Below are positions 25,001-33,380 of a stretch of DNA of 64,000 nt, piece after piece. Position numbers and translations under genes: made by a program. This stretch comes from Dromaius novaehollandiae. Its lineage: Eukaryota; Chordata; Aves; Casuariiformes; Dromaiidae. The stretch is taken from positions 38,204,563 through 38,268,562 of the forward strand of contig NC_088100.1 of the NCBI RefSeq assembly GCF_036370855.1, written 5' to 3'. Each line of letters starts with the position of its first letter. Positions within the stretch are counted from its first letter, which is position 1. Below the pieces are notes generated by a model. It did not search any database. It saw nothing but the letters and a program-made list of their open reading frames with translations, and was not told the origin of the DNA.

Positions 25001-28000
25001 GCTTCACTGACTGGAGGTCACCACAATTTTCATCTCATTTGAGTAGCAGATTTTAATAATAAGCTCATAACAAATGTAGAGATGGACTGTTTGGAAACAG
25101 AGGAGGTGAACAGGTAAAGAGTCTATCTTTACAGTTTTATTAATCGTCCGTGTTGCTTCAGGTGGGGACACATTGCCTCCTGTTGTCCCTTCAATCTCCA
25201 CCTAAGACATGCAAGAGTCCCCAAAATTCATATTAGCACATTATTACAGATAAATTCTTTTTAAGACAGAATGAGTTACTTTTAGTTAAGATCTGTTAGT
25301 ACCAGAAAAGTTTAATCTACATTGATAGTGTATTAAAGTTGACATTCTTTGGATTAGACTGATTTTTGGTATTTCAGCATAAAAATGGAAAGCATATAAT
25401 AAAATGCAAACATGGTCTTATCCCGCATAGTGATTAATGGCTAAATGATTTCCACATGGGTGCCTAGATCAATCACAGGACTTACCCTGCATTTATCATA
25501 TAGACAATGAAATCCAGAACAGGTCAGCAGATCATTTGAGCAGGCTGTTGTCATGTCTGGAATGAAGTGCTGCAAGTTAAAAAAAAATTTTTTTGAATTT
25601 ATTTAAAAATCAGTTAACTATCAGATAAATTTAAGCGCACCTAAAAAGAAGAAAAAAAGAAACATAAATGTTTATGTGTGTGAGCATGTAAATACTGAAT
25701 GGAATATTCACGATAGCTCAGGGTAGCAGCTGGTTGCTTATGTATGTTCTTGCACGAATGCTGATGGTGTTTCTTCAAATGGAGCCAAGTTCTGACGGAA
25801 ACAGAAGGTGTCATCCTGCAGGCCCGCAGGATCACTCCACACAAGGGAGCAGATGGAACTTGCAGCTTGTACTCCCATTTTTGTGGGAACATATTTTTGG
25901 TAAAGGAGAATAATTCTGGTCTCCGTGCTATTGCTCACTTGGTATATGTTCTTTAGCACATTATAAATACCTTTCTAAGGGGTAGGCCACTTCCTATGAA
26001 GCACTGAGTGCCATCAGGCAATACTGAGACAACTTAGAAACACTCAGAGAAGAAACAAATTTCCCCACCACTAAAAAAAAAAAAAAAAAGAAGAAGAAAG
26101 GATTACTTTAGCTATCACATGGAGTCCTTGTCCAAGCTCTTCTAACTCCCTAGCCATCAGCAGAAGTCAGGCCACCCAGAATCTTGTAAAAAGCATCCAG
26201 CACCATCTAGTAACTGGCCAAGGGATTCTGTGAAGATTATATAGGATAAGTTTCATCTCTATTAACTTTAACTGCCTTAAATTTCAGTGTCTAAAAATAT
26301 CTGCCAGGCTTTCCTAAAGACAACAGAGTGACATGAGCATCTATAAATGCCATTTTATTCTTTGCTAAGGTGAGAGCCTAAAAGGGTGTAGTAACTTCAA
26401 AAATGTCAAATGCTAAGTACAGTTATAAAAGGTTCTCCCTGTGACTCTCCGTATTCACTTCAGTAGGTATCCTATGTTCACCTTTGGGGAACTGAAATAC
26501 TGAACTACCTGTTTTCAAAAGCGACCAGTTCCCATCACTGTCACATAAGCAAACTTTCATCTTCTGGAGAAAGAAGGTCAGAAGTTCCTTTCAGAATGTC
26601 AGATGACCAGCACGTCACCCAGCTGTAACCTGGGGCCGCAGAACAGAGTAGTAGGTTCCTTGGAGACACCAAAGCATTACCTCACACCCCCTTTCTCAGT
26701 CAACATGTAAGAGTAGCAGTCACTGGAACAATCTCCCTAAGCTCAATTCTCCTCCAGCTTGAGCCCTTCAGCCAAGATCACATCTTTCTAAATATTATAT
26801 TTTAACTCAGTCAAAAGTTTTGGGCTGATGCAAAAGCTATGAGATGACATTTTATGGATGGTGCAATGCAAATTTACAAACGAATCAATTATAATAGCCA
26901 AAAACTGACTTCTTTTTCCAATTACGGATTACACGTCTAGGAAATCCACTCTGTGTTCACCAGAAAGTACTGTTTCCTTTTTGGGGTACCCATCACTGAA
27001 AACTGTTTTATTTAAACAGGAAGAGAACAGAGCAGATTAACCAATGCTTTTCTTCTTGCAAGCATAAGAGGTCTAAGCAGGTGCTATTTAGTACTGCCTA
27101 ATGGGAAAATATTTGTTATTCATTATTTGCATTACTGAAGCACACATAAGCACCTGTCACGAAGCACTTCATAAATGCAACACAAAAAAGATGTTCCCTG
27201 CCCAAAGATCTCACCATCTATATAAGGCAAGAGGCACAAATGCATTAGACAATCATGGAGTGTCAGGAGCTAGGAAGACCATTTGGATCCACACGATGAG
27301 TACATCACTGCAATTGCTCTTAATTCTATTATTGCATTAAAATCAACATTGTGTCTAAACATTTTATCAAAATATGATTACGTGCACACTCACTACATAT
27401 TCTTTTCTAAGATTTGCTTCAGATTTTTTCTTAATTTTTTCAGTTACCTACTTTAAAAAGGTTCTCTCTCTTCCGAAACTACTTCTTACTGGTTACTGAA
27501 TCTCTAGACTGTTGTCTAGCAGGCCAACTTTATTTTTCCTTTAACTTTTCCAAAGAATTCTAATAGATCAGGAAAACATAACTTCCCTCACCCAGTGTGG
27601 GCTGGCTTTACCTATCTACTTATCTAAGCACTATGCTAATCTATATTTAATAGGAGAGTCATTTGGATCTGGAACTCATATACACCTTAACAATCCAAAA
27701 GCTCCTAACGTGGCGTGTCACTGTTCCTATAACTCAGCATCAAGGCAGTAACTTCCCAAACTTCTGCAAAACTGTGATTCCAAGACCTCATTTTTATCAC
27801 TATTACTTCTGCCATTCCATCTTTCATTTTCTCTACAACCTTCACATAAAGAGCATCCTGGGCTGAGCACCAGGCAGCCTGAGCCTGCCATCCCGACTCC
27901 AGCTGGTTGGTGCTCCGCACCGAATGTAGTGGGACTGTCAGGACAGGCGAGGGCAATGCTGCAGATCAGAGGTTTTAGCTGTTGGTTCCCCAGATTCTGG

Positions 28001-28085
28001 GACCCGTTTTCTCAAGACTTCATACTGGATTCATCAGCCAATTCTCCCCAGAGCTCTGGATGCCTGCAGCGCTTCTGCTGACTTT
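22063..28085. other. AT-rich intergenic DNA upstream of TPBG
   Basis: AT-rich non-coding DNA leads into the CpG island. There is a short A-run near 26073-26089, and GC content begins to rise at about 27,850. No gene is recognisable. Distal TPBG regulatory elements could lie here but none can be identified from sequence alone. Confidence 0.55.
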
Positions 28086-28529
28086 ACCAAAAGAGGCGCA
28101 GGGTTGCCCGCCCGGCCCCGCTCTCCCCCGGGCCGGGACGGCGGGAAGCACCCGCCGCTGCCGGGACGCCCCGAAATGGCCGCCTCGCCCCGCCCGGCCC
28201 CGCTTGTCCCCGCTAGCGGCGCCAACCACCGGCGCCGCCGCCCCCGCCCGGCACACCGCCCCCCGCTCCTGCCCCCGAAACCGCCGGCTGCGGCGCTGGG
28301 CGCGTTAGCGAGGGGCGAGGAGGAAAGGATAAACTAAAGGGCAGCCGGTTCCCGCGCGAGCCCTCAGCAGGGCGCCCCGCGCCACGCCGAGCCCTCGCGG
28401 CGCCACGCCGAGGCGGGGGTCGGCAGCTCGCTCACGCCTCGCCGCCTAGCCGCGCTCCCACCCGCCCCGGCACCGCGGGGAGCCCCGCGTGGGCGACCCG
28501 CCCTGCGCGGGGCGGGCCGGGGGCCGGGC

Positions 28530-28660
28530 GGGCGGCGGGGCGGGGCCGCCCCTCCCCCGGCGGGCGGCCGTTGGCTGCCGGCGGCGGCGGGGCGGGGCAG
28601 GGCCGGGCCGGGCCGGGCCGGGCGCGGCGCGGGGCTGGCGGCGGGAGTCACTCGCGGCTC
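28530..28660 (+). promoter_or_regulatory. TATA-less GC-box promoter of TPBG (probable)
   Basis: Two identical Sp1-type GC boxes, GGGGCGGGGC, lie at 28537-28546 and 28589-28598. A GGGCC tandem follows at 28600-28619, shortly before the splice donor at 28721. I see no TATA box. The arrangement fits a dispersed CpG-island promoter whose start sites would fall at about 28,600-28,680. The exact start cannot be read from sequence. No ATG occurs between 28,600 and the donor, so the inferred leader is free of upstream starts. Confidence 0.65.
28600..28619. repeat. GGGCC pentanucleotide tandem, 4 units
   Basis: Four perfect GGGCC units directly follow the second GC box. Repeated G-runs on one strand give potential for G-quadruplex formation near the start of transcription. 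Confidence 0.9.
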
Positions 28661-28720
28661 GCTCGGGCTCGGCGGCGGAGTTTGCGCCGGGCGCGGAGCG
28701 GGAGCCGCGGGCGGCGGCAG

Positions 28721-28973
28721 GTAAGGGCGGGGGGCGCGGAGCCGCGCGCGGGGGGCGGCGGGGCGGGTTGGTGCCTTCCGTCGGCTCCGCGCAGTGCGCG
28801 TGGAGCCGCGTGGGCACCGGGCGCGGGCAGGAGCTCGCTCATCGCCGGCTCCTCCCTCCCTCCCGGCCGGCCGGGGCCGGGGGCAGCCGCGTGGCCGGGC
28901 TCGCGGCGTCGGGGACGGCTGTGGGTGGCGCCGCCCCGCCGCTCCCCTCCCTGCCTTTTCTCCCCTGTCGCAG
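28721..28973 (+). other. TPBG: 5'-UTR intron of TPBG (predicted, 253 bp)
   Basis: A consensus donor CAG|GTAAGG lies at 28721. A strong acceptor lies at 28971-28973, with a pyrimidine-rich run (TTTTCTCCCCTGT) just before CAG|G. Splicing these joins a short non-coding exon 1 to an exon that carries the whole coding sequence. As I recall, mammalian TPBG has the same plan, with a 5'-UTR intron and a single coding exon. The length is not a multiple of three and no ATG precedes the main start in exon 2, so the intron affects only the leader. RNA evidence is lacking. Confidence 0.75.
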
Positions 28974-29115
28974 GTCCCGCCGCGCGGAGCCCCCAGAGGA
29001 AGCGGCCGCCGCGGAGAGGGGCCGCGCGGAGCGGGCGCCGCCCCGCCGAGAGCCGCGCGCGGCCGCCGGGGAAAGTTTGGCCGCCCGGCCGCCCGCCGCG
29101 GCGCGGGGCGCGGCG

Positions 29116-30279
29116 ATGGGCGCGACGATGGCGGGCGCGGGCGCCCCGGCGGAGCGGCCCCGCGGGGCGCTGTGCCTGGGGCTGCTGCTGCTCGTCCTGC
29201 TGCGCTGCGGCTCGGCGCAGCCGCCCGGCCCCTGCCCGGCCCCGTGCGAGTGCTCTGAGGCGGCCGAGACGGTGAAGTGCGCGAACGGGAACCTGACGGA
29301 GGTGCCGCCCGACCTGCCGCCCTCCGTGCGCCGCCTCTCCCTCAGCGGCACCCGCCTGGGTCGCCTGCCGGCCGGCGCCCTCGCCGCACCGCGCCTTGCC
29401 CAGCTGCGCGCCCTCGACCTCAGCCGCAGCCACCTGCTGGCCGTGGAGGCCGGCGCCCTCGCCGCCCTGCCGGGCCTGCGGCAGCTGGACCTCAGCGGCA
29501 ACCCGCTGGCGTCGCTCAGCCCGCGGGCCTTCGGCGAGGCCGGCAGCCCGCTGGAGGAGCTGGCCCTGCGCGGCGCCCTGCGCGGCCACGGCGTCCTCCG
29601 CAGCCTCGCGGCGCTGCTGCAGGCCGGGGCGCTGCGCAACCTGAGCCGCCTGGAGCTGGCCGACAACGGGCTGCTGCTGCTGCCCGCCGGCATGTTCGCC
29701 TCCCTGCCTGGCCTGCGGTACTTGGACCTCAGCAACAACTCCCTAGTGGACCTGCGAAACGTGTCCTTCCGGGGCCTGCGCCGGCTGCAGAGCCTCGACC
29801 TCAGCGACAACTCGCTGAGCGTCCTGAGGAACGGCACCCTGGCCCAGTTTCGCAGCCTGCCCGCCCTCCGGAGGATCGGCCTCGGCCGCAATGCCTGGGT
29901 CTGCGACTGCGCCATCGAGGACTTGGTGAGCTGGCTCAAGGAGAGCGACCAGGTGGAGGGCAAAGAAGCCTTGAAGTGCTCCTACCCCGAGAAGATGCTG
30001 GGCAAAGCCTTGCTGAAGATCAACAGCTCGGACCTGAACTGCTCAGTGCCCTTAGACCTGCCCTCCCAGCTACAGACTTCATACGTCTTCTTAGGGATAG
30101 TCTTGGCTCTCATCGGGGCCATTTTTCTCCTGGTTTTGTATTTGAACCGAAAAGGAATCAAAAAGTGGATGCACAACATCAGAGATGCGTGCAGAGATCA
30201 CATGGAGGGATATCACTACAGATACGAGATCAACGCAGACCCCAGGTTAACAAACCTCAGCTCCAATTCAGATGTCTGA
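29116..30279 (+). CDS. TPBG: Trophoblast glycoprotein (5T4 antigen), leucine-rich-repeat membrane protein
   Basis: TPBG is a heavily glycosylated type I cell-surface protein. In mammals it modulates Wnt/beta-catenin and CXCL12-CXCR4 signalling and cell adhesion or motility during development. The 387 residues read in order: signal peptide (about 1-34); LRRNT cysteine cap (Cys40, 44, 46, 55); about eight leucine-rich repeats (71-261, for example LRYLDLSNNSL at 200-210); LRRCT cap (Cys263, 265, 288, 309); transmembrane helix (about 323-343); and a cytoplasmic tail ending in Ser-Asp-Val, a PDZ-binding end (GIPC1 in mammals). N-glycosylation sequons occur at Asn59, 175, 207, 215, 239 and 303, plus Asn308 (NCS). 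The TM helix and tail match the mammalian protein almost perfectly as I remember it. The start is the first ATG of the inferred spliced message, with G at -3 and +4. A second in-frame ATG at 29128, with A at -3, would give 383 residues. The mammalian protein is about 420 residues, and the serine-rich stretch after its signal peptide is absent here. The frame is open upstream to 28489 but crosses the intron, so I reject that extension. Confidence 0.96.
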   Translation: MGATMAGAGAPAERPRGALCLGLLLLVLLRCGSAQPPGPCPAPCECSEAAETVKCANGNLTEVPPDLPPSVRRLSLSGTRLGRLPAGALAAPRLAQLRALDLSRSHLLAVEAGALAALPGLRQLDLSGNPLASLSPRAFGEAGSPLEELALRGALRGHGVLRSLAALLQAGALRNLSRLELADNGLLLLPAGMFASLPGLRYLDLSNNSLVDLRNVSFRGLRRLQSLDLSDNSLSVLRNGTLAQFRSLPALRRIGLGRNAWVCDCAIEDLVSWLKESDQVEGKEALKCSYPEKMLGKALLKINSSDLNCSVPLDLPSQLQTSYVFLGIVLALIGAIFLLVLYLNRKGIKKWMHNIRDACRDHMEGYHYRYEINADPRLTNLSSNSDV

Positions 30280-30481
30280 CAAAATGCCATGGAAGCAGGG
30301 CAATGCACAAAAGCTATGCATGAAAAGTAGACTTAAGCTTTACGCTTATGCTTGCATCCCTCTCCCCAGAGCGATCACAGATGTGTTTGTAACATGAGGG
30401 TAATATGCCTCCATATGATGTAAAGTTCGTTACTGTTTTCTTTTATGTTGAGACACTGAGCAGTTGTGCGTTGTGTTGCAC

Positions 30482-30489
30482 TGTACATA
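30482..30489 (+). promoter_or_regulatory. Pumilio-type response element in the 3' UTR
   Basis: TGTACATA matches the Pumilio consensus TGTANATA exactly and lies about 200 nt after the stop codon. Pumilio proteins usually lower stability or translation. An 8-mer can occur by chance in AT-rich DNA, so this is only a candidate. Confidence 0.4.
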
Positions 30490-30587
30490 AGAAATAAGCT
30501 GCTACTTCTCTTCCTCCTTACGTATTTTCATTGAAACTTGCTGCCAGTACTTGTTGGAAAAGTTTTCAGTCTCAAAAGATAAAAGGA

Positions 30588-30590
<3 letters not shown>

Positions 30591-30626
<36 letters not shown>
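30591..30626 (+). repeat. (TC)18 microsatellite in the TPBG 3' UTR
   Basis: This is an uninterrupted run of 18 TC units about 310 nt after the TPBG stop codon. It gives a pyrimidine tract in the mRNA (a possible PTB-type binding site) and is likely to vary in length between individuals. Confidence 0.95.
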
Positions 30627-30630
<4 letters not shown>

Positions 30631-30793
30631 GCTCTAAAGCCACCAGAGTTTATAGACTGATACAGATACCATTCAACAAAAGCTGCCTCAACTTTTTTGG
30701 GAAAAAAACATTACGTTCATCAGTACCAGTTTTGGTCCTGTATATCCTAACTGCGAAGACAACGATTCTATTTCATAGACTGCCTTCAGATTT

Positions 30794-30816
30794 AAAAAAA
30801 AAAAAAAAAAAAAAAA
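30794..30816 (+). repeat. 23-nt A homopolymer
   Basis: A run of 23 A bases lies inside the probable 3' UTR. It can cause internal oligo-dT priming and so mimic a transcript end in cDNA data. Confidence 0.95.
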
Positions 30817-30844
30817 GGGAAACTAAACTTTTCTGTTAGAAGGA

Positions 30845-30850
30845 AATAAA
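30845..30850 (+). terminator. Proximal poly(A) signal AATAAA
   Basis: A canonical hexamer lies 566 nt after the TPBG stop codon. It could define a short 3' UTR isoform. The downstream T/TG-rich element is weak. Confidence 0.45.
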
Positions 30851-32891
30851 ATAGCATGCACAAATACATTATAGTTTTACATGTTAGGAAACTTACAATC
30901 TCAGTAAGTCTCTTATTGTTTTGTAAAGTTATTTTTGATTGCAGCTTAAGTGAAAAGAGTGGTTTTTATATAAACTGCATCCAAACTCAGTTTGAACTGT
31001 TAAATTCAACAGTCTTACAAGAACTGTTGTGTTGAAGTTTGCTGCTTAATGAAATATGTATGGATATCTGATGTGAATAGCTCTACAGTCTCTAAGTAAT
31101 AGCCCTACAGTAGTAATTTGAATTAAAAAAATTATACAAGTCTATAGCTTACAGACACGAATATTTGAGTTTTGTGAAACACACTATAAGAATTACATCG
31201 ATTGACAATGAGAGTACAGTTTCACTTAGCACAAAGCCCCCTGTCAGCGCTCTCAAAACTTCAACAGAAATGCTAGTCAACCTTATAAAAAAAAATTACA
31301 AACTAATTGAATTTACTAGTCTACTCTACCAAACTTTTAAAAATTCAAATTTAATTGTTGAGTTCATAATATAGAAAATTATATCTAAATAGAATTATTT
31401 ATTACAAAATGCATACTTTCAGGGCTTGAATTAAATTAAATGCAGCTCAGTCCTGTAGTCAGAGAGTTTCAGACTTGTAAAGGGATACAGAATTTGGCTG
31501 ATTAAATTAAGTACTCACTGTTTCATATAAAGCTCTTGGTGCTTGTGCCATTTTGTAGCGATGTACATTGAATAATAGTGTAATTTTACATTTATCTTAA
31601 AACTACTGGCAAGTCTGTTTAGGTATTATATATGCACTCATGCCTGCTACTTGTTTGAGAATGCATTTTTGTTTAAGTGTAGGAAGCATGTAAAATACTT
31701 CAAAGATGCATCATTTAGTATGTAATTCTGAAGACATACTGAAAGGTTAGTGAGGACCTTCCAACGGCCACCAATAATTAATGCATATTTCTCTAATATG
31801 TTTATAGATTCTTGAAGAAAAAATACATACCAATTTATATTACACTTCTGTATTTACTGTATCAGTTTATCAGTGGTGCTCTCTCTGTGAGTGCTGTTAC
31901 TTGAAGCTCTTCAGCACTTTATAATTTCATGAATTATCAGCTAATTTCCTTCACTTCTAAGAGTGACTGTTTTCTCATAGGTGTATTCCTTTGGTAAGAG
32001 CTCATAAGTATAAAATAGTTATTTAAGTATCAGAAGAAATAATTTAAATTAGTAATTTGGGCATCAAGATTATTCAAATGCATTTTTCTCTTAACTTCCT
32101 TATAACTTCAGGCATTGTCAAAACAAGTAGCACATGTTGGTTCAGACTAGTTTTCTATTGCTTTAAATTGGCTTTATTTAATAGCAGTGCTTATTTTTAA
32201 TGTATTTTTGTACATCCACTTTCAAAAGTTTAAAAAAGTACAAATCAATATTTTGATAAATCAGTATATTTTACAATTAATGTAAGCTAATTTCTCCTGT
32301 TATAATTTAAATGTATGAGCAATATCCAGATAACAGCATATGAATTTAAGTTTGTGGATTCTTGAGAAAACAATTTGCTGGCCTGAATGTTAGCTGCACA
32401 TATTTTAAGAATAGTATAAGCTCCAGTATGAATAACTATTAATGAGCAACTATGCAAACTGTTCATATTTAGTATACATAAAATAGTTTCTGTACCAAGA
32501 TAGAATTTGCAGTAGCTATATAATGTGCTGTGATGTATTGGTCATTTTGTAGAATTATCAGCTCACATTTATTTATACAGTGCCAAGAAAAGTGGAGCCT
32601 CATCCTTGCTAAAGATGCTTCTGTAATACAGTACGTAAAATATGTACAAGCTAAGCCATTTCTTGGACAATTTCTTGATTTGTGTTAATAGATACTTTTA
32701 AGTAAATACGGTGAGACCTATCATCCATAATGTATTATGCAATGGACGTCATTTACAGAACTGTGTAAGGACAGGCAACGACATCAGTCATAGTCTATCA
32801 CCAACGAACTCAGTAAATTAGTATTTGTATAGTGAGCAAGTGTAACAATTGTACTACACCCATTATTCTAAAGATTATCATTTTTTTGTAT

Positions 32892-32897
32892 AATAAA
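32892..32897 (+). terminator. Distal poly(A) signal AATAAA (candidate main end)
   Basis: A canonical hexamer is followed by TG-rich sequence over the next 60-120 nt. It would give a 3' UTR of about 2.6 kb. Confidence 0.5.
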
Positions 32898-33351
32898 AGT
32901 CATTGTAATAGAATTTTATTAGAGACCTGGTGACCACTACTTTAAAATAATTTCTGCCATTTGCTTACCTGTGTATTTATAAGGGTGTGACAATTAGCAT
33001 GTGTCAGTATTGTGTTAGATAATGTTCACCTATGGTGTTTGACCAACAGTGAATGCTTTGGTGTTTTGTACAATGCATTTGATCCTAAATTGCCTTCTAT
33101 AAACAATGCTTGGAATTCGTCTTCCTTTCCTACTATGGAATAGTTACAGTAATACACAGAAGACATTTAAAAAGTAGCTCTAAAAGTGCTTCAGAATTTG
33201 GTAAAAAAAGTATACATTTAAAATATCTTAGTGTAAGACTTCTTCTGAAGCATACTTTATAACCTTATTCTGCTTTGACACCTAAAATTTCATTTGATTA
33301 CTATTTCCAGAGCAGCTTAATTAACAAGGCTGTTTTATTCATTCAATCTTC

Positions 33352-33357
33352 AATAAA
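33352..33357 (+). terminator. Most distal poly(A) signal AATAAA
   Basis: This canonical hexamer has a TGTGTTTTGT element about 30 nt downstream, a textbook spacing for cleavage. It would give a 3' UTR of about 3.1 kb. Confidence 0.45.
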
Positions 33358-33380
33358 ATGCATGCAGTACTAAATGCCTC

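Larger units (their letters stand above)
28086..30060. promoter_or_regulatory. CpG island covering TPBG promoter, exon 1, intron and most of the coding exon
   Basis: Composition changes abruptly from AT-rich to very GC- and CpG-rich near 28086 and stays so to about 30060, inside the TPBG reading frame. The island covers the promoter, the non-coding first exon, the 253-bp intron and about the first 310 codons. It is what makes long open frames appear on all strands here. Those frames are composition artefacts, and only the TPBG frame carries protein-family motifs. The island probably marks an unmethylated promoter active in development. Confidence 0.93.
30280..33380 (+). other. TPBG: 3' UTR of TPBG (probable extent)
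   Basis: After the stop codon the sequence turns AT-rich and contains no credible coding region. Candidate poly(A) signals lie at 30845, 32892 and 33352. The T/TG-rich stretches after the last two (about 32,960-33,020 and 33,385-33,395) resemble downstream cleavage elements. A (TC)18 tract, a 23-nt A-run and a Pumilio-type site lie near the beginning. The true end is unknown; 3' UTRs of about 0.6, 2.6 or 3.1 kb are all possible, perhaps as alternatives. Confidence 0.6.

Noticed and set aside
27982-28308. 108-codon frame at the left edge of the CpG island
   Set aside because: It is proline/arginine-rich and appears together with equally long antisense frames, so composition explains it. There is no domain or splice support.
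28489-29115. Upstream extension of the TPBG frame to a 596-residue protein
   Set aside because: The extension crosses a well-defined intron (28721-28973), has no family similarity, is Arg/Ala/Gly/Pro-rich as expected from CpG-island composition, and the signal peptide starts at 29116 or 29128.
28648-29963. Long antisense open frames (313 and 374 codons) across the TPBG exon
   Set aside because: They are shadows of very GC-rich coding sequence, which lacks stop codons in several frames. They show no domains and are low-complexity in composition.
29277-30323. 348-codon frame overlapping TPBG in another frame
   Set aside because: It is Arg/Pro/Ala-rich, has no recognisable motif and runs opposite to the clear LRR, transmembrane and tail pattern of the TPBG frame.
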